A stretch of DNA of 64,000 nucleotides, taken from assembly GCF_036108815.1 (NCBI RefSeq), contig NZ_CP107985.1, positions 7,871,501 through 7,935,500 of the forward strand. Direction: 5' to 3'. Positions 26,819-36,216 of the stretch are shown here, one piece after another. Both the position numbers and the translations under genes were made by a program. This stretch comes from Streptomyces sp. NBC_00353. Lineage in GTDB: Bacteria > Actinomycetota > Actinomycetes > Streptomycetales > Streptomycetaceae. Numbering within the stretch: the first letter of the stretch is position 1; every line of letters starts with the position of its first letter. The notes below the pieces were generated by a model, which saw only the letters and a list, made by a program, of their open reading frames with translations, ran no database searches and was not told where the DNA came from.

Positions 26819-27399
26819 GCGCTCACCCCGAGGCAGTCGCGCAGCCGGATCAGCCCGTCACGCAGTCGTGTCTTGATCGTCCCGAGCGGCGCGGCGAGGA
26901 GGTCCGCCACTTCGCGGTAGGTCAGACCGCGGTAGTAGGCCAGTGTGACGGACTGACGTTGCAGCTCGGTCAGGGTCCGCAGGCAGCGGCGTACCTGCTC
27001 CCGCTCCAGTCGGCTCTCGACCTGCTCGGTGACCTCGTCGAACTCCGGCGTACGGTCCAGCAGTGCCGCCCGGTGCTCCCGGGCCGTCGTCGCCTCGACG
27101 GAGCGCACCCGGTCCACCGCCCGGTGATGGGCCAGTGTCAGCACCCAGTTCATGGCGCTGCCGCGGGAGGCCTGGAAGCGCGGGGCGGTCCGCCACACCT
27201 CGACCAGCACTTCCTGCGCCACCTCCTCCGACTGCGCGGGGTCGCGCAGCACACTCCGTACAAGACCGAGGACCGGGCCGCAGACCGCGTCGTACACCCT
27301 GGCGAACGCATCCTGGTCGCCTCGGGCCACCATCTCCAGGAGCTCCTGGAGATCGGGCCCCGCCGATGGTGCTCCGCTGATCTGCACGGCTACTTTCAC
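26815..27399 (-). CDS. sigK: ECF RNA polymerase sigma factor, SigK-like
   Basis: A 194-residue ECF sigma factor with region 2 (RVYDAVCGPVLGLVRSV ... MNWVLTLAHHRAVDRVRS) and region 4 (ELQRQSVTLAYYRGLTYREV, GTIKTRLRDGLIRLR). GTG at 27399 is chosen because GGGAGGAAG precedes it; the open frame further upstream is not SigK-like. Cys139 and Cys189 are 50 residues apart, the same spacing as Cys133-Cys183, the reported redox disulfide of M. tuberculosis SigK. It probably activates itself and the two flanking operons through the shared promoter. Confidence 0.9.
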   Translation of the reverse strand: MKVAVQISGAPSAGPDLQELLEMVARGDQDAFARVYDAVCGPVLGLVRSVLRDPAQSEEVAQEVLVEVWRTAPRFQASRGSAMNWVLTLAHHRAVDRVRSVEATTAREHRAALLDRTPEFDEVTEQVESRLEREQVRRCLRTLTELQRQSVTLAYYRGLTYREVADLLAAPLGTIKTRLRDGLIRLRDCLGVSA

Positions 27400-27438
27400 G
27401 CGGGCTTCCTCCCAGGTTGCGCATCGGTTCCGTGAGGT

Positions 27439-27467
27439 GATTCGGAGCCGACGGCAGCGCGGATTGG
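27439..27467 (-). promoter_or_regulatory. Autoregulatory ECF promoter of sigK-rskA-phr
   Basis: Minus-strand -35 CCAATCC (27461-27467), 15-nt spacer, -10 CCGAATC (27439-27445). The published M. tuberculosis SigK -10 is CCGAAT-like and its -35 is CCATCC-like. Predicted leader is about 33 nt. Confidence 0.75.
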
Positions 27468-27501
27468 TCAGTGCGCGGAATCTTTCCACGCCGCCCCCAA
27501 T

Positions 27502-27546
27502 TCGCGATACATCGTGGTTGACGTGTCGGGGCACTCGCGATATGTT
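27502..27546 (+). promoter_or_regulatory. padR promoter with flanking direct repeats
   Basis: Housekeeping-type -35 TTGACG (27518-27523), 17-nt spacer, -10 TATGTT (27541-27546). Two direct repeats TCGCGATA[CT][AG]T at 27502-27512 and 27535-27545 lie 33 bp apart, three helical turns, the second covering the -10. This fits autorepression by PadR but is not proof. Confidence 0.6.
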
Positions 27547-27589
27547 CGCCCACGAGTATTCGATGGCGGAGTGAAGGGCGGTGGGGTCG

Positions 27590-28252
27590 GTGGCCAAGCG
27601 GCGCAAGCTCAGCAATCCACTGGCGCTGACGGTGATGGTGCTGCTCGCGGAGCGGTCCATGCATCCGTACGAGATCGCCCAGACGCTTCGTCGGCGCGGC
27701 AAGGAACACAGCGTCAAGATCAATTTCGGCTCGCTGTACACCGTCGTCCAGAACCTGGAGAAGCACGGTTACGTCGAGGTGGCCGGTGTTCAGCGTCAGG
27801 GCAACCGCCCCGAGCGCACGCTCTACGGCCTCACCGAGGCGGGGCGCGTCGAAATGGTCGACTGGCTCTCCGATCTGCTGGCTGCGCCGGCCGCCGAGTA
27901 CCCGGTCTTCGAGACCGCGCTCTCGCTGCTGCCGGTGCTGCCGCCGGAGGACGTGGCGGAGCTGCTGGAGACCCGGGAGGCCGCACTGGAGCTCCAGTCC
28001 GCGGCGCTCCGGGGTGTCCTCGGCCGGCTGACGGAGAAACTGCCCCGGGTGTTCGTCGTGGAGACCGAGTACCAGCTCCACATGATCGACGCACAGCTGG
28101 AGTGGATCAAGAAATTCCGTACGGAGCTCGCCGACGCCACCATCAGCGGTATCGAGGAGTGGAAGTCCTTCCACGAGACCGGTGAAGTGCCGCAGGACTG
28201 GCAGGACCTGGACGAACAGGAGATCGTCCTCGACCCGGAGCGGAAGACGTAG
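27590..28252 (+). CDS. PadR family transcriptional regulator
   Basis: A 220-residue PadR protein. The winged-helix N-domain (ALTVMVLLAERSMHPYEIAQTL, KINFGSLYTVVQNLEKHGYV) is followed by a Vir-like helical C-domain for dimerization. GTG at 27590 is preferred for the AKRRKLSNPLALT start; GTG at 27581 would add three residues. PadR regulators commonly repress adjacent exporters, and here a DrrAB-type ABC pair follows by 239 bp behind a terminator. A drug-like or toxic effector is likely but unidentified. Confidence 0.88.
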   Translation: MAKRRKLSNPLALTVMVLLAERSMHPYEIAQTLRRRGKEHSVKINFGSLYTVVQNLEKHGYVEVAGVQRQGNRPERTLYGLTEAGRVEMVDWLSDLLAAPAAEYPVFETALSLLPVLPPEDVAELLETREAALELQSAALRGVLGRLTEKLPRVFVVETEYQLHMIDAQLEWIKKFRTELADATISGIEEWKSFHETGEVPQDWQDLDEQEIVLDPERKT

Positions 28253-28315
28253 CGCCGACGAGAACCGCAGAAGCAGCAGGAGCACTACCGGAGAAGAAGT
28301 ACCGGAGACGAAGAA

Positions 28316-28357
28316 AGACCCTGGCAGGGGCTGTTGGAGCAGCGCCCGCCAGGGTCT
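28316..28357 (+). terminator. Hairpin terminator after padR
   Basis: A perfect 10-bp outer stem AGACCCTGGC / GCCAGGGTCT, with further GC pairing inside, lies 64 nt beyond the padR stop. The rest of the 239-nt gap to the ABC genes (28358-28491) shows no gene I can support. Confidence 0.7.
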
Positions 28358-28491
28358 CGAACCCCGGACCGGCCACGCCGTGAGGGCGAGCCAGGCGATC
28401 GAGGTGCGGCACACCCAGGATAGCCCGGCTCCTTTCACGCGGATCGGCTCGGCATGCCCGAACACCCCGCTGACCACAGGAGAGCTCCGTC

Positions 28492-29501
<1,010 letters not shown>

Positions 29502-29505
<4 letters not shown>

Positions 29506-30281
29506 GCAGCCAGACCCTCGCCCAGACCTGGTACATGACCCAGCGGCAGCTGATGGCGATCATCAGACAGCCGGTCTTCCTGGCGATCTCCCTGATCCAG
29601 CCGGTGATCTGGCTGTTCCTGTTCGGCAACCTCTTCAAGAAGGTCGTCGAGCTCGGCGGCTTCGGGACCACGTCCTATCTGGACTACCTGATCCCGGGCA
29701 TCGTGGTGATGAGCGCCCTCGGATCGAGCATGTGGGCCGGGATGGGCACCCTGGAGGAGATCGAGCGGGGCACGCTCAACCGTTTCCTGACCACCCCGGT
29801 CAGCCGGAACGCGCTGATGAACGCCAACGTCGTGCAGAACGGCATCAGCACCGCCGTGCAGTCGGTGATCATCGTGCTGCTCGGCTGGGCCGCCGGTGCC
29901 ACCTACCCCGGCGGGGCGGGCGGACTGCTGATCCTCCTCGTCGCGTCGATCCTGCTCGGTACGGTGTTCGGCGCGCTCTCCAACGCCTTGGGGATGCTGG
30001 TCCGCCAGCGTGAGTCGATCATCGGCATCAACACGTTTCTCCTGCTGCCGCTGACCTTCCTCTCGTCCTCGTTCATGGCGCCGAGTCAGATGCCGTCGTG
30101 GATGCGGCAGATCGCGGACTTCAACCCGGTCAACTGGGCGATGGTGGCGGGCCGTTCGGCTCTGACCGCAGATCCCGACTGGGGCCTGGTACTCAGCCGC
30201 GGGGGAGCGCTGCTGGTGCTCGCGGTGGCGGCGGTCTGGCTGTCGACCCGCACCTTCCGCTCGTACCAGAAGTCCGTCTGA
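29502..30281 (+). CDS. ABC-2 type permease, DrrB type
   Basis: A 259-residue membrane subunit with six predicted helices. It shows the ABC-2 pattern IIRQPVFLAISLIQPVIWLF, central DYLIPGIVVMSALGSSM, and the conserved LPLTFLSSSFMAPSQMP loop before the last helices. Its start overlaps the ATPase stop, so the two are made in a fixed ratio. Transcription ends at an 18-bp hairpin shared with the convergent siderophore-interacting gene. Confidence 0.9.
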
Positions 30282-30362
30282 CGGTCAGGGGTGCGGCGGG
30301 GGTGACGACAGCGCCGTGTCACACGCACACCCCGGTCACCGTCCGGGAGTCGTGACAGGCAC

Positions 30363-30403
30363 ACGCCCCGGTCGCCGTCCGTCCTGGACGGCGACCGGGG
30401 CGT
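30363..30403. terminator. Bidirectional terminator
   Basis: A perfect 18-bp stem, ACGCCCCGGTCGCCGTCC and its complement with loop gtcct, lies between the convergent ABC permease and siderophore-interacting protein genes. A degenerate direct copy of the left arm (CACCCCGGTCACCGTCC) lies about 30 nt upstream. Confidence 0.8.
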
Positions 30404-30436
30404 ACGTACCCACAAGAGGGACCCGGGTGCGGTGGC

Positions 30437-31279
30437 CTACGCCGCGCGCTCCTGTTCGCGCTCCACCTGCTCGTTCCACTCCCGCTTCACCGAGCGCCAG
30501 GCGTCGTCGTTCTGGCCGAGGCGCCAGTAGCCGGAGATCGACAGCTGCGACAGCGGGATCTTCCGGTCGAGACGCAGGTACCGGCGGATCTCCTTCACGA
30601 ACCCCGCCTCGCCGTGCACGAACGCCTGGACCTGGCCCGCGGGGAAGTCCAGCGACTTCACCGCCGCGGTGACAGCCTCGCCGACCGGGCGCTCGCCGCG
30701 GTGCAGCCAGGTGAGCTCCACCCCGTCGGCCGTCTCGATCTTCTGCTCCTCGGACGCGTCCGCCACCTCGATGTACGCGTGCGCCACCGCGCCCGTGGGC
30801 ATCTGCTCCAGCGCGGCCGCGATCGCCGGCAGGGCGCTCTCGTCGCCGGCCAGCAGGTGCCAGTCCGCAGACGCGTCCGGCCCGTACCCGCCGCCGGGGC
30901 CCAGGAACGTCACCTGATCGCCAGGAGCCGCCCGCAGCGCCCACGGGCCGGCCAGGCCCTCGTCGCCGTGCACCACGAAGTCGATCGCCAGCTCCCGGGT
31001 GACCGGGTCCCAGGAGCGGACCGTGTAGGTGCGCGTGGTGGGCCACAGCTCGCGCGGGTACTCCTCGCGGATGCGGGCCATGTCGAACGGGTGCGCGTAG
31101 TCCGCGCCCTCGGGTGCGAAGCACAGCTTGACGTAGTGGTCGGTGAACCCGGACAGCGCAAATCCGGCCAGGCCGTCACCACCGAGTACCACGCGCACCA
31201 TGTGCGGGGTGATCCGCTCGGTGCGCAGGACCTGGGCCCCCTGCGCCGTGGGTGCCTGCCGCGCCGGTCGTTCTGCCAC
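30437..31279 (-). CDS. Siderophore-interacting protein (FAD/NAD(P)H ferric reductase)
   Basis: A 280-residue SIP-family flavoprotein: the FAD-binding barrel carries RTYTVRSWDPVTREL and DFVVHGDEGLAGPWA, and the C-terminal domain has FVHGEAGFVKEIRRYLR and SISGYWRLGQND. It probably releases iron from imported ferric siderophores in the cytoplasm. The GTG start is preceded by GGGAGA. A DtxR/DmdR-type iron box lies 22 bp upstream, so it should be repressed in iron-replete cells. No siderophore biosynthesis genes are nearby. Confidence 0.9.
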   Translation of the reverse strand: MAERPARQAPTAQGAQVLRTERITPHMVRVVLGGDGLAGFALSGFTDHYVKLCFAPEGADYAHPFDMARIREEYPRELWPTTRTYTVRSWDPVTRELAIDFVVHGDEGLAGPWALRAAPGDQVTFLGPGGGYGPDASADWHLLAGDESALPAIAAALEQMPTGAVAHAYIEVADASEEQKIETADGVELTWLHRGERPVGEAVTAAVKSLDFPAGQVQAFVHGEAGFVKEIRRYLRLDRKIPLSQLSISGYWRLGQNDDAWRSVKREWNEQVEREQERAA

Positions 31280-31301
31280 GAGGTTCTCCCTGCTCCGAAT
31301 G

Positions 31302-31317
31302 CTTAGGCTTGCCTAAG
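31302..31317 (-). promoter_or_regulatory. Iron box (DmdR/DtxR operator)
   Basis: CTTAGGC-tt-GCCTAAG, a perfect 7-bp inverted repeat close to the TTAGGTTAGGCTAACCTAA-type consensus, in the 46-bp gap upstream of the siderophore-interacting gene. Confidence 0.8.
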
Positions 31318-31325
31318 TTAGCACT

Positions 31326-32249
31326 TCATGTCCGGAGGGCCGAGAGCAGGCGCTGCAGAGCGCCGCCCAGGCCCCACTGGTCGGCCAGTGCCTCGAGGGC
31401 GGCGGGATCGCGCGGCTCGGTGGGCAGCGCGGGATCGAACTCGGGCAGCGGTACGTCACCGGCGACCCGGACCACCGTCGGTGCGACTGCCACGTAGTCC
31501 CGTGCCTCGTCGAGGCGCTTGCGCTGCGAAGGTGTCAGCCTGGACGCCGGATCGTCCACCGCGGCCATGATCCCGGCCAGGTCGCCGAAGGCGTCCAGCA
31601 GTTTCGCCGCCGTCTTCTCGCCGATGCCGGGGACCCCCGGCAGCCCGTCGCTCGGGTCGCCGCGCAGCAGCGCCAGATCGACATAGCCGGAGCCGTCCAC
31701 CCCGTACTTCTCGCGCAGCCACGCCTCGTCCGTGAACTGGAGCGACCCGACACCCTTCAGCGGGTAGAGCACCCGCACCCCGCGGGCGTCGTCGACGAGC
31801 TGGTAGAGGTCCCGGTCGCCGGTGACGATGTCCACCGGGCCGGTGGACAGGCCGGTGAGCGTGCCGATCACGTCGTCCGCCTCGTACTCCGCGACACCGA
31901 CCCGGGCGATGCCGAGCGCGTCGAGCACGTCCTCGATGATCGGCACCTGCGGGGCCAGCGTGTCGGGGGTCTCCTCCTCGTCGGGCAGCCCGTCGGCGGT
32001 CTCCACCGCGACGCGGTGCGCCTTGTACGTGGGGATCAGCTCGACCCGCCAGTGCGGCCGCCAGTCCGCGTCCATGCAGGCCACCAGATCGTCCGGCCGG
32101 TGGTCCTGGACGAGCCGTCCGATGAAGTCGAGCAGTCCGCGCACGGCGTTGACCGGCGTGCCGTCCGGCGCGCGCACCGAATCGGGGACCCCGAAGTAGG
32201 CGCGGTAGTAGAGGGAAGCGGTGTCGAGGAGCATCAGGCGTCGCGTCAC
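31326..32249 (-). CDS. 5'-3' exonuclease (polymerase I 5'-nuclease domain protein)
   Basis: A 307-residue stand-alone FEN-family nuclease. It has the N-terminal LMLLDTASLYYRAYFG, metal-site segments EYEADDVIGTL and VTGDRDLYQLV, and the helix-hairpin-helix GVPGIGEKTAAKLL. It would remove RNA primers or flaps alongside DNA polymerase I. GTG at 32249 is chosen because the conserved core follows at once. The next gene downstream on this strand has its own iron box, so co-transcription is not needed. Confidence 0.88.
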   Translation of the reverse strand: MTRRLMLLDTASLYYRAYFGVPDSVRAPDGTPVNAVRGLLDFIGRLVQDHRPDDLVACMDADWRPHWRVELIPTYKAHRVAVETADGLPDEEETPDTLAPQVPIIEDVLDALGIARVGVAEYEADDVIGTLTGLSTGPVDIVTGDRDLYQLVDDARGVRVLYPLKGVGSLQFTDEAWLREKYGVDGSGYVDLALLRGDPSDGLPGVPGIGEKTAAKLLDAFGDLAGIMAAVDDPASRLTPSQRKRLDEARDYVAVAPTVVRVAGDVPLPEFDPALPTEPRDPAALEALADQWGLGGALQRLLSALRT

Positions 32250-32407
32250 ACCCCGATCATGCCGCACCCCACTGACACCGGCCCGGAAGTGAACTGGATC
32301 ACTCTTCTGTTTGGTCCGGGTAAGTGTGGGCAGGCGCGGCACCGGAGCGGATCACGTCGCAATTGCAACTTCAGCGCGTGCCGAGCGGACCGAATCCGCG
32401 CCGCTCC

Positions 32408-32436
32408 ACGGTCTGCCGGAGGGGGTGGCAGACCGT
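32408..32436 (+). terminator. Terminator-like hairpin in the leader of the betaine transporter
   Basis: A perfect 10-bp stem ACGGTCTGCC / GGCAGACCGT with a 9-nt loop is followed by TTT, 26 nt before the transporter start. The preceding gene runs the other way, so this is not its terminator. A leader attenuator is the likely reading. I recognise no known riboswitch in 32250-32407. Confidence 0.55.
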
Positions 32437-32461
32437 TTTCGGTTCAACGCGTGAGGTGTAT

Positions 32462-33589
32462 GTGTCAAGGCTGCAAGCCGAACACTTGTACAAGGTATTC
32501 GGCAGACGACCCGATCAAGCCGTGCAGAAGCTCGAGAGCGGCACGGACCGCGACGAGCTGCGCGCCGACGGAACGACCGCAGCGGTGATCGACGCCTCGT
32601 TCACCGTCGAACCGGGACAGATCTTCGTCGTGATGGGTCTGTCCGGATCCGGCAAGTCCACGTTGTTGCGGATGCTCAACGGGCTGCTGGATCCCACAGC
32701 CGGACGCGTGCTGTTCGACGGCCAGGACCTGACCGCCCTGAGCCCGCGCGAACTGCGCACCGTCCGCTCCTCCAAGATCAGCATGGTCTTCCAGCACTTC
32801 GCTCTCTTCCCGCACCGGAGCGTCCTGGAGAACGCCGGGTACGGTCTCGAAGTGCAGGGTGTGCCGCGCGCCGAGCGTGAGAAGCGCGCTGCCGAGGCGC
32901 TGGAGCTGACCGGTCTCGCCGGCTGGGAGAAGTCCTGGCCCGACGAGTTGTCCGGCGGCATGCAGCAGCGCGTCGGCCTGGCCCGCGCCCTCGCCACCGA
33001 CGCCGATCTGCTGCTGATGGACGAGTCCTTCAGCGCGCTCGACCCGCTGATCCGCCGCGACATGCAGGACCAGCTGCTCGAACTCCAGAAGAGGCTCAAG
33101 AAGACCATCGTCTTCATCACCCACGACCTCAACGAGGCCATGCGGCTCGGCGACCGGATCGCTGTGATGCGGGACGGAAAGATCGTCCAGCTCGGCACGG
33201 CCGAGGACATCCTCGTCACTCCGGCCAACGACTACGTCGCCTCCTTCACCCAGGACGTCGACCGCTCCCGGGTGCTGACCGCGGGCGCCATCATGGCCGA
33301 GCCGCACACCGTGCTGGGCACCGAGGCGGACGACGGCACGGAGCTCCGCACACCCGCCGACATCCTCCGGTCGGCGCCGGCCACGGTCTCCGAGTCCACA
33401 CCGATCATCGAGCTGTTCACGCCCTGCTCGCGCAGCGGAGTCGCGGTTGCCGTGACCGGTGCCGACGGCCGGCTCGTCGGGGTCGTGCCCCGGTCCCGGC
33501 TGCTCGCCGTCCTCGGCGAGCCGATGAGCCCCACCGAGGTCCCGCAGGACGCCGCCACCACCGCGAAGAAGGTGGCCGCCGATGTTTAG
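32462..33589 (+). CDS. Glycine betaine/proline ABC transporter ATP-binding protein
   Basis: A 375-residue OpuAA/ProV-type ATPase: HLYKVFGRRPDQAVQ, Walker A GLSGSGKST, signature LSGGMQQRVGLARAL, Walker B LLLMDESFSALDPL. A C-terminal CBS-like segment (GVAVAVTGADGRLVGVVPRS) may sense ionic strength. GTG at 32462 has GAGGT a few bases upstream. It overlaps the permease gene by 8 nt. It should energize uptake of compatible solutes under salt stress. Confidence 0.92.
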   Translation: MSRLQAEHLYKVFGRRPDQAVQKLESGTDRDELRADGTTAAVIDASFTVEPGQIFVVMGLSGSGKSTLLRMLNGLLDPTAGRVLFDGQDLTALSPRELRTVRSSKISMVFQHFALFPHRSVLENAGYGLEVQGVPRAEREKRAAEALELTGLAGWEKSWPDELSGGMQQRVGLARALATDADLLLMDESFSALDPLIRRDMQDQLLELQKRLKKTIVFITHDLNEAMRLGDRIAVMRDGKIVQLGTAEDILVTPANDYVASFTQDVDRSRVLTAGAIMAEPHTVLGTEADDGTELRTPADILRSAPATVSESTPIIELFTPCSRSGVAVAVTGADGRLVGVVPRSRLLAVLGEPMSPTEVPQDAATTAKKVAADV

Positions 33590-36209
33590 GATCCCGCTCG
33601 GTGAATGGGTGGACACTGCGGTCGACTGGCTGCAGACCCACCTGGCCTGGTTGTTCGACGCGATCAGCTCGATCGTCAGCGGCATGTTCGACGGCATAGC
33701 CGCCGTACTCTCCGCCCCCGCCCCGCTGCTGTTCGCGGGCATCCTCGCCGTCATCGCCTGGTGGCTGCGCGGACTGCTCCCGGGTGTGCTCGCCTTCGTG
33801 GGCTTCGCGCTCATCGACTCCGTCGAGCTGTGGGACGAAGCGATGGACACCCTCACCCTGGTGCTCGTCGCCACCATCGTCACGCTTCTGCTGGCCGTGC
33901 CGCTCGGTATCTGGGCGGCCCGCTCGAAGACCGTGTCCGCGGTGACCCGGCCGGTCCTCGACTTCATGCAGACCATGCCCGCCATGGTCTATCTGATCCC
34001 CGGCGTCATCTTCTTCGGCGTCGGCGTGGTGCCCGGCATCATCGCCACGATCATCTTCGCGCTGCCCCCGGGTGTCCGGATGACCGAGCTCGGCATCCGT
34101 CAGGTCGACGGCGAACTCGTGGAGGCGGCCGAGGCCTTCGGTACCACCTCGCGCAACACCCTGATGCGGGTCCAGCTGCCGCTCGCCCTGCCCACGATCA
34201 TGGCGGGCATCAACCAGGTCATCATGCTGGGCCTGTCCATGGTGGTCATCGCCGGCATGGTCGGCGGCGGCGGCCTCGGCGGCTCCGTCTACCGCGCCAT
34301 CGGCAACGTCGACGTCGGCCTCGGCTTCGAGGCGGGCGTCTCCATCGTCATCCTGGCGATGTACCTGGACCGGATGACCGGCGCGCTCGGCCGCGAGGTC
34401 TCCCCGCTGGCCCGTCGCGCGCTCGCCAGGGCCCAGTCGGTGGCCGGCGGACTGAAGATCTGGAACCACCGGCCGCAGCCCGCCGTCGCGGTCGTCGGCG
34501 TCGTCGTCCTGGCCCTCGTCGCAGGCGGCATGGGCATGTTCGGTACGTCGAAGCCGGAGGCCGGTACCGTCCCCGACGCCGCGAACATCGGCAAGGGCAA
34601 GAAGATCAGCATGGGATACATCCCGTGGGACGAGGGCATCGCCTCCACCTTCCTGTGGAAGGAGCTGCTGGAGCAGCGCGGCTTCGAGGTCGACGTCAAG
34701 CAGTACGAGGCCGGCGCGCTCTACACCGGTATGGCGGGCGGCCAGATCGACTTCGAGACCGACTCCTGGCTCCCGGTCACCCACGCCACGTACTGGAAGA
34801 AGTACCAGGACCGCCTGGATGACATGGGCTCCTGGTACGGCCCCACCTCCCTGGAGCTGGCCGTCCCCTCGTACGTGAAGGGCGTCGACTCGCTCGACGA
34901 CCTCAAGGGCAAGGCGTCCGACTTCAAGGGACGGGTCGTCGGCATCGAGCCGAGCGCCGGTGAGACGGGCCTGCTCAAGGACAAGATCCTGCCGGGCTAC
35001 GGCCTGGACAAGGAGTACAAGGTCGTCGACGGCTCGACGCCGTCGATGCTCGCCGAGCTGAAGCGCGCGTACGCCAAGAAGGAACCGATCGTCGTCCCGC
35101 TGTGGTCGCCGCACTGGGCGTACAACCAGTACGACCTCACCAAGCTCAAGGACCCCAAGAACCTCTGGGGCAAGGGCGACGGCATCCACACCCTGACCCG
35201 CAAGGGCTTCGCCGACGACAACCCCGAGGTCGGCAAGTGGCTCAAGAACTTCAAGATGAGCGAGGACCAGCTCACGAGTCTTGAGGCGAAGATCCAGACG
35301 ACCGGCAAGGGCAAGGAGCAGGACGCCGTCCGCGCCTGGCTGAAGGACAACCCGGACGTCGCCGACAAGTGGACGCCCGTGGCCAAGGCGGCGAAGGGCG
35401 CGAACGGCAAGGACGAGCGCGACCGTACCGTCGAGATGGCCTGGTTCCCCTGGGAGGAGGACATCGCCGCCACATACCTGTGGAAGGCCGTCCTGGAGGA
35501 CCGCGGCTACAAGATCAACCTGAAGCAGTTCGAGGTCGGTCCGATGTATGCCGCGATGTCCCGCGGCCAGCTCGACGTGCAGTTCGACGGCTGGCTGCCG
35601 TACACCCAGAAGAACTACTGGAACAAGTACGGCTCCCGGCTCACCGACCTCGGATCGTGGTACGGGCCGACCTCGCTGGAGATCGCCGTCCCCTCGTACG
35701 TCAAGGGCATCGAGTCGTACAAGGACCTCAAGGGCCGCGGTGACGAGTTCAAGAACCGCATCATCGGCATCGAGCCCGGCACCGCCACCATGGCCAACCT
35801 GAAGAACAACGTGCTGCCCGCCTACGGCCTGGACAAGGAGTACAAGGTCGTCGACAGCTCGACGCCCTCGATGCTCGCCGAGCTGAAGCGCGCGTACGCC
35901 AAGAAGGAGCCGATCGCGGTTCTGCTCTGGACGCCGCACTGGGCGTACAACCAGTACGACCTCACCAAGCTGAAGGACCCCAAGAAGGCCTTCGGCAACG
36001 GCGACACCATCCGGACGATCGCGAGCAAGGACTTCCCGAAGAACTACCCGCAGCTGACCAAGTGGTTCAAGGACTTCAAGCTCAGCGAGCAGCAGCTGGC
36101 CGGCCTGGAGAACGAGATCCAGAAGCGCGGGACGGGACACGAGGAAGAAGCCGTGAAGGCCTGGATGGACAAGAATCCGGGCATCGCGGACAAGATGGCT
36201 CCCCAGTAG
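33582..36209 (+). CDS. Glycine betaine ABC permease fused to two substrate-binding domains
   Basis: An 875-residue fusion. Residues 1 to about 295 form the permease, with the EAA-type loop ELVEAAEAFGTTSRNTLMRV. A further helix near 300-325 leads into two successive OpuAC-type binding domains (about 335-600 and 615-875). Both domains carry the aromatic motifs WYGPTSLE and LW[ST]PHWAYNQYD. The repeat offset is exactly 275 residues. Permease-binding protein fusions are known in OpuA systems; a tandem pair is less common. Both binding domains would be outside the cell. Confidence 0.92.
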   Translation: MFRIPLGEWVDTAVDWLQTHLAWLFDAISSIVSGMFDGIAAVLSAPAPLLFAGILAVIAWWLRGLLPGVLAFVGFALIDSVELWDEAMDTLTLVLVATIVTLLLAVPLGIWAARSKTVSAVTRPVLDFMQTMPAMVYLIPGVIFFGVGVVPGIIATIIFALPPGVRMTELGIRQVDGELVEAAEAFGTTSRNTLMRVQLPLALPTIMAGINQVIMLGLSMVVIAGMVGGGGLGGSVYRAIGNVDVGLGFEAGVSIVILAMYLDRMTGALGREVSPLARRALARAQSVAGGLKIWNHRPQPAVAVVGVVVLALVAGGMGMFGTSKPEAGTVPDAANIGKGKKISMGYIPWDEGIASTFLWKELLEQRGFEVDVKQYEAGALYTGMAGGQIDFETDSWLPVTHATYWKKYQDRLDDMGSWYGPTSLELAVPSYVKGVDSLDDLKGKASDFKGRVVGIEPSAGETGLLKDKILPGYGLDKEYKVVDGSTPSMLAELKRAYAKKEPIVVPLWSPHWAYNQYDLTKLKDPKNLWGKGDGIHTLTRKGFADDNPEVGKWLKNFKMSEDQLTSLEAKIQTTGKGKEQDAVRAWLKDNPDVADKWTPVAKAAKGANGKDERDRTVEMAWFPWEEDIAATYLWKAVLEDRGYKINLKQFEVGPMYAAMSRGQLDVQFDGWLPYTQKNYWNKYGSRLTDLGSWYGPTSLEIAVPSYVKGIESYKDLKGRGDEFKNRIIGIEPGTATMANLKNNVLPAYGLDKEYKVVDSSTPSMLAELKRAYAKKEPIAVLLWTPHWAYNQYDLTKLKDPKKAFGNGDTIRTIASKDFPKNYPQLTKWFKDFKLSEQQLAGLENEIQKRGTGHEEEAVKAWMDKNPGIADKMAPQ

Positions 36210-36216
36210 GGGGCTG

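Noticed and set aside
28340..28440. tRNA T-arm-like sequence (TCGAACCCCGG) on the minus sense
   Set aside because: Only a T-arm-like stretch is present. No acceptor, D or anticodon stems could be assembled, and half of it belongs to the perfect terminator hairpin at 28316-28357.
32250..32461. ydaO (c-di-AMP) riboswitch before the betaine transporter
   Set aside because: The conserved core elements were not found; only a terminator-like hairpin is clear.
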